Shown: one piece after another, positions 1 to 8,019 of the stretch
Layout: every line of letters begins with the position of its first letter
Numbering within the stretch: position 1 is the first letter of the stretch
NCBI GenBank assembly: GCA_024743115.1
Contig: JANSXC010000021.1
Span: forward strand, 44,006-108,005
DNA length: 64,000 bases
DNA from: a bacterium
GTDB taxonomy: Bacteria > Planctomycetota > UBA1135 > UBA2386
Direction of reading: 5' to 3'
Notes under the pieces: model-generated
The model's input: only the letters and a program-made list of their open reading frames with translations
Databases searched by the model: none
What the model was told of the DNA's origin: nothing
Made by a program: the position numbers and the translations under genes

Positions 1-1
1 G

Positions 2-160
2 CCCAGGTCGTTCTTCTGGACGTTCCCCGGGGCGCGGGCGATGTCACCGGACGACCCGGGGTTCACGTCGTTGATGCCGAACGTGGCGTCGAACCAGCTG
101 GCGCCGACGTACTACTCCAACTACCGGCCCTACTACTTCACGACGCACGCGTATCGCTAG
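2..160 (+). CDS. C-terminal end of an unidentified protein (partial)
   Basis: The window opens inside a coding frame that ends in TAG at 158-160. The visible 52 residues are rich in aromatic residues (FFWTF, YYSNYRPYYF) and end in HAYR. Composition looks like a folded, possibly secreted protein rather than a shadow frame. The start lies outside the window, so neither family nor length can be judged. It converges on the minus-strand sigma gene that ends at 193. Confidence 0.5.
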   Translation, partial: PRSFFWTFPGARAMSPDDPGFTSLMPNVASNQLAPTYYSNYRPYYFTTHAYR

Positions 161-192
161 CGGGCCGCGGGCCATCTTGCCGCGTTGAGCTC

Positions 193-777
193 CTACCGGG
201 TGCTCGGGCACCCGCCCAGTTTCGGGCGGAGCGCGGCCCGCGCGCTCCGCAGTCGTGACTTCACCGTGCTGACGGGTAGCTCGAGCTCTGCGGCAACCTC
301 GCGGTCCGATCGCCCTTCGCGGTAGCGCATCGCGACGATCAGGCGTTGTTCGCGCGGCAGGCTGGCCACCTGGTGCCAGAGCCAGCTTGCGCGTTCGAGC
401 TGTTCGGCGCCGTCGTCCGCGAGAAGTTCGTGGTCGATCGGATCGCGGGTGTGCAGGTGGCGGGACCGCCGTCGAATCATGCGCGCCTTGTTGATCGTCA
501 TCGCGATCAAGAACGGCCAGGCTGCGCGGCTCGGATCGAATCGGCCGGGGTGGCGCATGAGATCCAGGAACACATCCTGGACCGCATCCTGGGCGGCGAC
601 GTGGTCGTCCGTGATGCGCCATGCAACCCGTTCCAGTGGTGTCGCCGTGAGTCGATAGACCTCGTCCAGCACCGCGGGTATCGCAGTTCGGGAGAACCGC
701 GCGAACAAGCGCGTCAACCGTGTCGCCGCCGATGCACCGCCATGTGCGTTCGACGAACCGTCCCGCATGGCCGTCAT
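193..777 (-). CDS. ECF-type RNA polymerase sigma factor
   Basis: An alternative sigma factor that would direct RNA polymerase to a small regulon. Sigma region 2 is visible (AWRITDDHVAAQDAVQDVFL), followed by the helix containing WPFLIAMTINKARMIRRR. Region 4 carries the helix-turn-helix around LPREQRLIVAMRYREG and ELPVSTVKSRLRSARAAL. Length is 194 residues from the ATG at 777, typical for the family. The frame stays open to an ATG at 852, but the extra 25 residues are an Arg-rich run that looks non-coding, so I chose the internal start. No anti-sigma gene is adjacent. The DUF1800/DUF1501 pair is transcribed divergently from 1011 and could share its control region. Confidence 0.85.
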   Translation of the reverse strand: MTAMRDGSSNAHGGASAATRLTRLFARFSRTAIPAVLDEVYRLTATPLERVAWRITDDHVAAQDAVQDVFLDLMRHPGRFDPSRAAWPFLIAMTINKARMIRRRSRHLHTRDPIDHELLADDGAEQLERASWLWHQVASLPREQRLIVAMRYREGRSDREVAAELELPVSTVKSRLRSARAALRPKLGGCPSTR

Positions 778-1010
778 GGAGAGAGCTTTCGAGTTCGTGT
801 CCGACGGCCTACGACCGCCGCTCGCAAGACGTCGGCTGACCCGGCGTGTCACGCCGATGTCGGAAACCGGTGCGGAATGTCGGCTGCGATCGACGGGCGT
901 TGTCGCGCTTGTCGGATTTTTGCGATCGGGTCGGAGCGGTCACGCAAACACCTCCTGGCGGCGCGGTGTCGGAGCGGCACGAGCACGCCCAAGAACCCAA
1001 TCGAGGAACG

Positions 1011-2699
1011 ATGCGAAGAACCCCTCCCAATTCCGTTCTCGGCCGTGCTGCGTGCGTGCTTGCGGTCGCCGGACTCGCCGTCAGCACGATCCAGGCCCAG
1101 CAACTCGCCACCGCCATACCAACGAGCTTGTCGACGGCGCGCGCGATGCACGTTGCCAACCGCCTGACGTTCGGCCAGACGGAGGCGCTGGTCAATCAGC
1201 TCACCGGCCCGATCGCGAACTACTACGCGTATCTCAACGCGCAGCTCAATCCGAACCTCGCGCTCGACAACCCCGACGTCGGCAGTCTGCTGTCGCAGCT
1301 CAACAACGGTTCCGGGCCGCCGCCGTTCACGACGTTCGCGATGGGGATGGGATATCGCTATCGCGATATCCAGAACGGGGTCTATGCCTACAGCGCCGTT
1401 TCCGATTTCCAGCTCGTGGCCCGCATGGGGCACTTCTGGGAGCGCCACTTCAACACGTATGCGAACCGCGTGCGTGGTGTCGTGCGCGGACCGTACGCCA
1501 ACAACGACTTGCTCGAGGCAGAAAGCCTCACGTGCCGGATCGAGTGGGAGGACTACGAGTTCTACCGCCAGAACTCGCTCGGCCAGTTCCGGGACCTGAT
1601 CGGCTACACGTTCTACAGCCCGGCCATGCTCATCTACCTCGACACCGTGCTGAACGAGTGCGGCGCGGGCAGCTCTGGCATTCCGAACGAGAACATGTCG
1701 CGTGAGCTCATGGAACTCCACGGCATCGGCACGAACTTCGAGCCCACCGGCGAACTCAACTACGGCATCAACGAGATCCAGGCCGTCGCGCGCGCGATGT
1801 CGGGCTGGGGGCTGCGGGGCAACGGCTACGGCATCGCCTACCTGCGGGCCTCGTTCAACGTTCTCGAGCACTGCGGCACAGCAACCACGATCTTCGGCAC
1901 CTCGGGTTTGCCGGCGTACACGTTGACGACCGGAATCAACGCGGTCGACGACCTGCTCGACTACCTTGCCGGTACCGAGGCCTGCGCCGACTTCATCTGC
2001 CGCAAGCTCATGCTCGATTTCATGGGTGATGGTTCGGACGACCTCTATCCGAACGTGCTCACCCAGATGAAGGCGGCGTGGGGGCCGGCCGGCGATATCC
2101 GAGCGGTGCTGAACGTGATGCTGAGCTCGGGCGAGTTCTTGGGGCAGACGAAGCGTTGGTGCCGTGCCAAGACCCCGATGGAGACCGCGATCTCGCATCA
2201 GCGGACCTGGGGCGGTTCGTATCGCGACACCCCCGGCTCTGCCTCCCCCAATCTGGATCGCTTGAACTACGTACGCGTTCAGGGTCAGAACATCGGTCAG
2301 AGTCTGTTCCTGTTCGTGTCGCCCGACGGCTTCGCGCTCGAGAGCAACGAGCAGCCCGGCAGCGGGATCATGCTCAAGAGTCTCAACCTGTTCTCGGAGT
2401 CCTACTACACGAACGAACCCTACGCGGGGAACAACGTCCGGTTCGACTTCCCGGCGTTCGTGATGAACTCGTTGCCGGCAGCGAAGTGGGGCGATCCGCG
2501 TGCTGTCGCGACGCTCTTCCTGCAGCGCGCCTACGGCGCCGGCTGGAACCTGGACAACCTGACCGCCGTGGGGTTTGCGCTGGCCACGGACGTGACCGGT
2601 GCGCTGGCGCCGCTCGACCCGATGGCGCCCGACTACGGCAAGCGCCTGGGGCAGGGGGTCGTGGCCACGACGTCGACGCCGCGCGGGCTACTGCGCTAA
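1011..2699 (+). CDS. DUF1800 family exported protein
   Basis: A 562-residue secreted protein of the DUF1800 family, whose biochemical role is not established. Family signatures are visible: a His/Trp segment (HFWERHF) and the conserved IPNENMSRELMELHGIG block. The ATG at 1011 follows a GAGGA ribosome-binding site and begins a signal peptide (Arg-rich n-region, then AACVLAVAGLAVSTIQAQ). An upstream extension to 846 is possible but carries no signal peptide, so it was rejected. It sits 19 bases before the DUF1501 gene, an arrangement common in Planctomycetota and other groups, so the two products probably act together outside the cytoplasm. Confidence 0.88.
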   Translation: MRRTPPNSVLGRAACVLAVAGLAVSTIQAQQLATAIPTSLSTARAMHVANRLTFGQTEALVNQLTGPIANYYAYLNAQLNPNLALDNPDVGSLLSQLNNGSGPPPFTTFAMGMGYRYRDIQNGVYAYSAVSDFQLVARMGHFWERHFNTYANRVRGVVRGPYANNDLLEAESLTCRIEWEDYEFYRQNSLGQFRDLIGYTFYSPAMLIYLDTVLNECGAGSSGIPNENMSRELMELHGIGTNFEPTGELNYGINEIQAVARAMSGWGLRGNGYGIAYLRASFNVLEHCGTATTIFGTSGLPAYTLTTGINAVDDLLDYLAGTEACADFICRKLMLDFMGDGSDDLYPNVLTQMKAAWGPAGDIRAVLNVMLSSGEFLGQTKRWCRAKTPMETAISHQRTWGGSYRDTPGSASPNLDRLNYVRVQGQNIGQSLFLFVSPDGFALESNEQPGSGIMLKSLNLFSESYYTNEPYAGNNVRFDFPAFVMNSLPAAKWGDPRAVATLFLQRAYGAGWNLDNLTAVGFALATDVTGALAPLDPMAPDYGKRLGQGVVATTSTPRGLLR

Positions 2700-2718
2700 C
2701 GCCTGGAGGAAACCAAAG

Positions 2719-4089
2719 ATGACCAACTTCGATCGAAGGCAGTTCTTGCGTGTCGGCGGTGCCGGCGCGCTCTTCTCCGGCCTCTTGTCCGCGGGCACGC
2801 GATCCCCGATGTCGGTGGTGGCAAGGCTCTCGGGCTCGCCAATGCCGGTCACGACTCCGCGCGTGTTCACGATCTTCCTGCGCGGCGCGATGGACGGCGT
2901 GCACACCGTCATTCCGAAGAACGACCCGACCTACCTCACGGCGCGGTTCAGCCCCGAGATGCGGCCCACGACGGCGCCACTCGCGGGTTCGACGTTCGCC
3001 GAGCTCAACACCGACTTCGACCTGTTGCAGGACATCCACAACAGCAACAACGCGGCATTCGTGCATCAGGTCGGCAACCCGGAGGGCGAGCGCTCGCACT
3101 TCGTCGAGCAGCAGATCTGGGAGTCGGCGTTCGTGCCGACGGTCGCTCAGCCGTCGCTCGAGGAGGAGGGCGTGATCGCGCGCCTCGCCGAGGCTGCCGG
3201 TTTCGGTTCCGACGTGCCGGGCGCCAGCGTCTCCAAGGCAATGCAGCGGTTCTACCGCGGTTTCACGCCGGCGCGGATCCTGGCGCACATTCGCAGTCTG
3301 AGTGACTACTCGATCGGTGCGGCGGGCGGCATTGCCGATCGTCAGCGTGATGCTCTGGCTCGCAATCTGATGACCACGCCGACCAAGGAACTCGAGCGGT
3401 TCCTCGACGCGACGGGTGAGTTCGTCCTGGCGTCGGAGGATGCGGTTTCGGGCCTCGCCGGCTATCAGCATGATGGCGCGAAGTTCCCGATCGGCGAGCC
3501 GGAGGCTACTGCTGCCGGGTTGGACTACTACCAGCCTGGAGATGCCTTCATGCGCCAATGCGAAGAAGGCGTCGAGCTACTGCTCGCGGCGGGCGGCCCG
3601 GTCGATTGCCAGGCCGTGGGCGTCGAGTTCGGCGGCTGGGACACGCACGTCGACCAGGACGAGCAGCGCCCCCTGCTGGACCCGTACCTCGCGCGGGCGA
3701 TCCGCTCGATCTACGACTGTGCGCTGCCCGCCTGCCCGAACTTCGTGATCCTCGTGGTGACCGAGTTCGGTCGCACGAACTTCGAGAACAGTCGCACGGG
3801 CACCGATCACGGCGTCGGCAGTCTCCTGATGGCCTTCGGCCCGCGCGTCAACGGTGGCGTCTACAACTGCCACGACGGCATCGGCCTCGGTCGCCAATGG
3901 CGCAACCTCGGCAACACGCCGCAGGACTACACGCTGTGGCCGAACGCGCAACCCGTCGCGACGGACTTCCGGCTGATCTATGCCGAGATGTTCGAGAAGT
4001 TGTTCGGGCTGACGAGCGGTGCGGGCAGTCAGATCGAGCAGGTGGTGCCCGGCTGGACCGACAGCAACTACCTCGGCGTGTTCAACTGA
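2719..4089 (+). CDS. DUF1501 family twin-arginine exported protein
   Basis: A 456-residue DUF1501 protein, a member of the alkaline phosphatase/sulfatase-like superfamily. The N-terminus is a twin-arginine signal (DRRQFLRVGGAGALFSGL), implying folded export through Tat. Conserved metal/active-site-like blocks are present: SHFVEQQIW, GGWDTHVDQ, VVTEFGRTNFEN and TDHGVGSLL. The ATG at 2719 is preceded by GGAGGA at 2705-2710. It is the second gene of the pair with DUF1800. The substrate is unknown. The superfamily fold suggests hydrolysis of a phosphate or sulfate ester or a carbohydrate-linked role, but that is inference. Confidence 0.9.
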   Translation: MTNFDRRQFLRVGGAGALFSGLLSAGTRSPMSVVARLSGSPMPVTTPRVFTIFLRGAMDGVHTVIPKNDPTYLTARFSPEMRPTTAPLAGSTFAELNTDFDLLQDIHNSNNAAFVHQVGNPEGERSHFVEQQIWESAFVPTVAQPSLEEEGVIARLAEAAGFGSDVPGASVSKAMQRFYRGFTPARILAHIRSLSDYSIGAAGGIADRQRDALARNLMTTPTKELERFLDATGEFVLASEDAVSGLAGYQHDGAKFPIGEPEATAAGLDYYQPGDAFMRQCEEGVELLLAAGGPVDCQAVGVEFGGWDTHVDQDEQRPLLDPYLARAIRSIYDCALPACPNFVILVVTEFGRTNFENSRTGTDHGVGSLLMAFGPRVNGGVYNCHDGIGLGRQWRNLGNTPQDYTLWPNAQPVATDFRLIYAEMFEKLFGLTSGAGSQIEQVVPGWTDSNYLGVFN

Positions 4090-4159
4090 GGCGAACTCGC
4101 CGGCGCGCGGGCGCACCAAACCGGTGGCCCCGCGCCGAGCGAGGTGGCACGATCGGGCA

Positions 4160-5731
4160 ATGTCCAAGCTCGTGCCTGTCGCCGACCTGGCGGCCGCGAC
4201 CGTGAAGGGTAGCGCCTTCGATGCCGTCGTCGTTGTCTCGTCGAATCTTGCCGGCGTGGGTCTTGCGCCGTTGGCTGCTGCGATCGCCGGCCACCGCGCC
4301 GTCGACGCCACCGCGGACGCCACGGTATCCCTGGTCGCCGCCGCGGAGATGGCGGGCGGCCGTCTCGTGCTCGCTCCGACGGGACCGATCGATCGTGACC
4401 AGGACGACGTGCGTCGGTTTGCGGAGGCCGCAGCTGCCGGGATCCAGCGGGCGCGCGACGCGGGGGCGGTCCGACCGCTCGTCGTGCTTCACGGCGTACC
4501 CGCGACCGATCCGCTCTATGCCAACGCTGCTCCCGTGACCGCGCTCGCGGCACTCGGGGCGTTGTGGCAACCGCTCGAGGCGCACGATGCGCTCGGTGCC
4601 GCGGTCGAACCCGTGCAGGAGGTCGGCTTCGGTGTCGTCGGTGACGCGTTCGGCGCATCGGGGGCTGATTGGGCGAACGCCGTCGAGGCCGGGCTGCGTG
4701 TCGCGCGTGACCTGTGTGGCACCGAGCCCGAGCGAATGGCGCCGCCGCGCTTCGCCGACTACTGCGTGGCCGCGTTCGCTGGTCAGCCGGTCGAGGTCGA
4801 GGTCGTCGCCGACGGGGCGACGATTGAACGGGACTATCCGCTGGCTGCGGCGGTCGCGCGGTCTTCGATGCAGGTCGAGCGCCACCGCCCTCGCATCGTT
4901 CGATTGGAGTACGAGGGTGCGGGGCCGATCACGCGCACGATCCTGCTCGCCGGTAAGGGCATCTGCTACGACACCGGTGGGGCGGACCTCAAGACCGGCG
5001 GCGGCATGGCTGGCATGAGCCGCGACAAGGGCGGGGCTGCCGCGGTAGCCGGTTTCGTGCGCGCGGTAGCCGGTCTGCAGCCGAAGGGCGTACGCGTCGT
5101 CGCCGAGATCGGTTGTGTGCGCAACAGCGTCGGTGCGAATGCCTACGTCGCCGACGAGATCATCACGAGCCACGCGGGGGTGCGGGTGCGAGTCGGCAAC
5201 ACCGATGCCGAGGGCCGGATGGTGCTCGCCGATCTGCTGTCGCATCTGCGCGTGCGCGCGGCGGATTGCGAAGGGCCACTGCTGTTCTCCGTCGCGACGT
5301 TGACGGGGCACGCCGTGCGCGCGGCCGGACCGTACAACATCGCGCTCGACAACGCGCCGGCCCGCGATGCCGGCGTGGCCGTGTCGCTCGGTGGTCAGGG
5401 TGATCTGTGGGGCGACCCGTTCGAAGTGTCGCGTTTGCGTCGCGAGGATTGGGACTTCGTCAAGCCGCGCAGCGCGGCCGACGACGTCATGCAGTGCAAC
5501 AACGCACCGTCGACGATGACGAACCGCGGGCATCAGTTCCCGATGGCGTTCCTCGCGGTGGCCGCGGGTCTCGACAAGCACGGTAGGGGCGCGGATTCGC
5601 CGTTGCCGTTTACCCACCTCGACATCGGTGGCAGCGCCTGTGAGGGCAGCGACTGGCAACACGGCCGACCGACAGGGCGCCCGGTCGTCGGCATGCTCGC
5701 GGCGCTGGTCGAGGGCGGTCTGCCCGCGTGA
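4160..5731 (+). CDS. M17 family leucyl aminopeptidase
   Basis: A cytoplasmic two-metal aminopeptidase that removes N-terminal residues from peptides, 523 residues. The M17 core is clear: GKGICYDTGGADLK holds the metal-binding and catalytic Lys (K266), followed by SRDKGGAAAV, then the signature NTDAEGR at 347-353 with the catalytic Arg 353. The N-terminal half is the divergent regulatory domain. The start at 4160 gives a normal N-terminus; the frame is open upstream to 4019 but overlaps the end of the DUF1501 gene with shadow sequence. It probably functions in peptide turnover as a hexamer, as known for the family. Confidence 0.92.
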   Translation: MSKLVPVADLAAATVKGSAFDAVVVVSSNLAGVGLAPLAAAIAGHRAVDATADATVSLVAAAEMAGGRLVLAPTGPIDRDQDDVRRFAEAAAAGIQRARDAGAVRPLVVLHGVPATDPLYANAAPVTALAALGALWQPLEAHDALGAAVEPVQEVGFGVVGDAFGASGADWANAVEAGLRVARDLCGTEPERMAPPRFADYCVAAFAGQPVEVEVVADGATIERDYPLAAAVARSSMQVERHRPRIVRLEYEGAGPITRTILLAGKGICYDTGGADLKTGGGMAGMSRDKGGAAAVAGFVRAVAGLQPKGVRVVAEIGCVRNSVGANAYVADEIITSHAGVRVRVGNTDAEGRMVLADLLSHLRVRAADCEGPLLFSVATLTGHAVRAAGPYNIALDNAPARDAGVAVSLGGQGDLWGDPFEVSRLRREDWDFVKPRSAADDVMQCNNAPSTMTNRGHQFPMAFLAVAAGLDKHGRGADSPLPFTHLDIGGSACEGSDWQHGRPTGRPVVGMLAALVEGGLPA

Positions 5732-5877
5732 CCCTCGGGGCTTGACGGTCGCGGGTTGCGTGCGACACCATGCTGCGGCGCCCGGCCATGGGCGCTGGCC
5801 GCGCAATCCTCTGAGTCTGCCTGCGGCCGATTCGACCTTGCGGGGTCGCATGCATAGCGAGGCGGACGATCGATACC

Positions 5878-6231
5878 ATGAACCGATTCCACACGTTTGC
5901 CGCCGCCGCGTTGCTGGCGGCGTTCTGCGCCTGCACTGATTCGCAGGCTGCCGCGCCCGAGAGCGGCAACCCACCCGTTGGTGCCAACCCGCCGGCAGCC
6001 GAGCTGACCAGTGTCGCGCTCGAATGCCCGGCGATGGATTGAGGCGGTTGCGCCAAGTCAGTGCGGTCTGCACTGACCAAGTTGCCCGAGCTCACCGCAG
6101 TCACCACCGAGGCCGGCTCGCCGGGGCGCGTTTCGTTCCAGGCTGCGAAGGACTTCGACTACCGCAAGGCGCTCGATGCGGTCGTGGCCGACGGCGTCGG
6201 CGCGCTCAAAGGCTACAAGGTCCTCGAGTAG
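5878..6231 (+). CDS. Exported heavy-metal-associated (HMA) domain selenoprotein
   Basis: A 117-residue protein if the in-frame TGA at 6040-6042 is read as selenocysteine. The N-terminus is a signal peptide (residues 1-19, ending near FCAC, possibly a lipoprotein site). A Pro/Ala linker follows, then a beta-alpha-beta HMA domain with the motif M53-D-U55-G-G-C58. This matches the GM-x-C-x-x-C metal-binding loop of HMA/MerP-like proteins with the first Cys replaced by Sec. The frame downstream (AKSVRSALTKLPEL, then VSFQAAKDFDYRKALDAV) is exactly the second half of an HMA fold, so the TGA is not a natural end. A hairpin closely resembling the E. coli fdhF SECIS follows. The gene is the first of a co-oriented set with a Cys-rich peptide and a SlyD-type FKBP. 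A pseudogene is the alternative. Confidence 0.85.
6057..6077 (+). promoter_or_regulatory. Bacterial SECIS hairpin of the HMA selenoprotein
   Basis: A perfect 8-bp stem (6057-6064 with 6070-6077) closes a GGTCT loop. The loop begins 22 nt after the TGA at 6040-6042. The apical part, TGC-GGTCT-GCA, differs by one base from the TGC-AGGTCT-GCA apex of the known E. coli fdhF SECIS, where the loop G and U contact SelB. Position within the coding sequence directly after the TGA is the bacterial arrangement. Confidence 0.85.
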
Positions 6232-6392
6232 CGAGTCGGGTTACTCGGAGCGGGGGCCCTGGAGTGGGCCTCTCGCTCTGATCTCTGGAGTCGGGGCAAG
6301 TCGCGGCCTGCGGGCCTCGCGCCGTCATGGCGATGTTGGCGGTCCCGTTCCTGATCGAGGGTTGACCCTGAAAACGATCCCCGGAGATGCCG

Positions 6393-6485
6393 ATGTCGAA
6401 CGACAAGTGCGAATGTGATTGCAAGGCGGCGCAGTGCTGCCAGGATCGCAGCTGCGAATGCTGCAAGACCGAATGCTGCTGTTAG
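6393..6485 (+). CDS. 30-residue cysteine-rich peptide, metallothionein-like
   Basis: A tiny ORF with 11 Cys among 30 residues: CECDC at 6-10, CC at 15-16, CECC at 21-24 and CCC at 28-30. The remaining residues are mostly charged or polar with no hydrophobic core, as in metallothioneins that fold around metal ions. A GGAG at 6383-6386 lies 6 bases before the chosen ATG; an in-frame ATG at 6387 is too close to it. It ends 4 bases before the SlyD-type FKBP start, so the two are probably translated from one message. It lies 161 bases after the Sec-HMA gene. Metal binding is inferred from composition. Confidence 0.7.
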   Translation: MSNDKCECDCKAAQCCQDRSCECCKTECCC

Positions 6486-6489
6486 CGCC

Positions 6490-6957
6490 ATGACACTCGC
6501 GATCGCTGAAGGACATACCGTCACCATCCACTACCGCCTGACGCTCGACGACGGCACCGTCGCCGAGGACTCTCATGGCGGCGAACCGCTGATCTATCAG
6601 CACGGCAAGCGACATATCGTGCCCGGTCTCGAGCGCGGCCTCGCCGGTCGCAGAGTGGGCGATGAGTGCGAGATCAACGTCGAACCTGCGGACGGCTACG
6701 GCGAATTCGATCCGTCCGTCGAGCGCTCGGTGCCGCGAACGCAGTTCCCCGCGGGCGTCGAGCTGCAGCCGGGGATGTCGTTCCAGGCCCAGGGGCCGCG
6801 TGGGCCGATTCCCGTCTGGGTTACGAAGGTCGAAAGCGACTCCGTCACCGTCAGCATGAATCACCCGTTGGCTGGGCAGCGTCTCAGGTTCCAGCTCGCA
6901 GTCGTCGACGTGCGTGAGACGGCTGTCGATGAGCAGCCCGCGTCGGATTCGGGTTGA
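6490..6957 (+). CDS. SlyD-type FKBP peptidyl-prolyl isomerase
   Basis: A 155-residue cytoplasmic peptidyl-prolyl cis-trans isomerase and chaperone of the SlyD branch. The order is FKBP half (GHTVTIHYRLTLDDGTVAEDS), VPGLERGLAGRRVGDE, the inserted IF chaperone domain (GYGEFDPSVERSVPRTQFP through VWVTKVESDSVTVSMNHPLAGQ), then the return FKBP strand LRFQLAVVDVRE. The characteristic NHPLAG motif is intact. The His-rich metal-binding tail of E. coli SlyD is absent; the end is short and acidic. No ribosome-binding site is visible, fitting translational coupling to the Cys-rich peptide that stops 4 bases upstream. Confidence 0.93.
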   Translation: MTLAIAEGHTVTIHYRLTLDDGTVAEDSHGGEPLIYQHGKRHIVPGLERGLAGRRVGDECEINVEPADGYGEFDPSVERSVPRTQFPAGVELQPGMSFQAQGPRGPIPVWVTKVESDSVTVSMNHPLAGQRLRFQLAVVDVRETAVDEQPASDSG

Positions 6958-7042
6958 TGCAACAGCTGCTGAGTTCGACCGGGTCCGGTCGAAGCAAACG
7001 AACAACGTAGGCGCTGGTTGCCGATCAGCGTCTGGCGTCGCT

Positions 7043-7372
7043 CTACTCCTCCACGAGCCGTCGTAGCCGCGCAATCGATGCGTCCCACTGGGTCGCGATC
7101 CGTGTGAGATAGTCTCGGGCGTCGGCGACCGCTTTGGGGCGGATGGCGAAACGGCTCTCCCTTCCGACCCGTTCGCAGTTCACCAGGCCGGCGTCGTCGA
7201 GCACCCGGAGGTGTTTGGTGACCGCCTGCCGCGAGAGCGCTAGGCCTGCCGTCAGTTCCGTGATCGAGTGACGCTCGCCGTCACTGAGGCGCGATACGAG
7301 CTCGAGCCGTGTGGCGTCGCCGAGCGCGGCGAACATCGGCGCTGGTGCGAATCGTCGTCTAGCAGGCGACAT
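7043..7372 (-). CDS. ArsR-family winged-helix repressor
   Basis: A 109-residue ArsR/SmtB-type regulator. The winged helix is complete: FAALGDATRLELVSRLSDGE, the recognition helix around LSRQAVTKHLRVLDDAGLV, and the wing NCERVGRESRFAI. The metal-binding CVC motif of arsenic-sensing members is absent, as expected for the subgroup paired with SRPBCC proteins. It overlaps the upstream SRPBCC gene by 14 bases, so they form one operon, read leftwards, and the repressor probably acts on the paired palindromes in front of that operon. Confidence 0.9.
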   Translation of the reverse strand: MSPARRRFAPAPMFAALGDATRLELVSRLSDGERHSITELTAGLALSRQAVTKHLRVLDDAGLVNCERVGRESRFAIRPKAVADARDYLTRIATQWDASIARLRRLVEE

Positions 7373-7814
7373 GGGCGGCCACGTTCTTCGCCTGGATGTC
7401 CCAGCCTTCCCGATTCGAGCGCAGGACCTCCAGCCGCTTCGATTCCGGGAACTGCAGGAAGCCGGACTCGATGATGGTCAGCCGGGTACCGTTCGTGGTG
7501 GGTTCGAGGTGGAACTCGACGCGGATCTTCGCGTCCTCGGGATACTCGGTATCCGGGTCGACGGCGCTCGGCGGCCAGGAGAAGGCGAACAACTCCTCGG
7601 GGATCAACTGCTCCGTCACGGACTCCCAGGTCACGTCTTCGTGGCCGGGGTAGGTGATCTGGCCCATGGTGGTCTTGCCGACCTCGAATGGGCCGTCGAG
7701 TCGGACTCGGAACCATGCACCGAACTCCTCGTGGTCGGTGATGGCGCGCCAGACGCGGGACACGGGCGCAGCGAGGTCGACGGTCTTTTCGATGCGGTCT
7801 TCGGATCGGTTCAT
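7359..7814 (-). CDS. SRPBCC (AHSA1-like) ligand-binding domain protein
   Basis: A 151-residue START/Bet-v1-like protein of the activator-of-Hsp90-ATPase-homologue family. It begins with IEKTVDLAAPVSRVWRAITD and carries the typical FSWPPS and GTRLTIIESGF segments before the long C-terminal helix. The ATG at 7814 is preceded by AAAAGG. The frame is open to 7865, but those residues lie over the operator. Members of this family are commonly encoded next to ArsR repressors; their ligands are usually unknown. First gene of the operon. Confidence 0.88.
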   Translation of the reverse strand: MNRSEDRIEKTVDLAAPVSRVWRAITDHEEFGAWFRVRLDGPFEVGKTTMGQITYPGHEDVTWESVTEQLIPEELFAFSWPPSAVDPDTEYPEDAKIRVEFHLEPTTNGTRLTIIESGFLQFPESKRLEVLRSNREGWDIQAKNVAAHVAC

Positions 7815-7816
7815 GT

Positions 7817-7832
7817 GCAACCTTTTGGTTGC
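7817..7832. promoter_or_regulatory. Operator palindrome 1 (GCAACC-N4-GGTTGC)
   Basis: A perfect 6-bp inverted repeat with spacer TTTT, starting 3 bases upstream of the SRPBCC start codon and covering its ribosome-binding site. It shares both arms with the second copy at 7862-7877. Probable ArsR binding site for autorepression (inference). Confidence 0.65.
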
Positions 7833-7861
7833 GTAGCAGTCTATGGGGTGCTCGACCAAAT

Positions 7862-7877
7862 GCAACCATATGGTTGC
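7862..7877. promoter_or_regulatory. Operator palindrome 2 (GCAACC-N4-GGTTGC)
   Basis: The same inverted repeat with spacer ATAT, so the whole 16-bp site is self-complementary. Centre-to-centre distance to the first copy is 45 bp. It lies between the ArsR operon and the divergent hydrolase gene at 8020 and may control both. Confidence 0.65.
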
Positions 7878-8019
7878 TCATGTCCCCCGGTTCGGGCGTT
7901 GTCGCGCCGCAAGGATCGGGGCGCGGCGAGCCGTCTGCGAATCGGGATTCCCGTTCGACTGTTCGACGGCCGTTCGAATTCTCGCTCTTGCCGAACCGAG
8001 TGCCAACGTAGTGGGGCGC

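Noticed and set aside
6040..6042. TGA as the true stop of a 54-residue protein
   Set aside because: The downstream frame is a complete HMA half-domain in phase, and the TGA takes the place of a motif Cys with a SECIS-like hairpin after it.
6246..6281. Rho-independent terminator after the Sec-HMA gene
   Set aside because: A GC-rich imperfect hairpin with several G-T pairs is present but no T-run follows; not strong enough to list.
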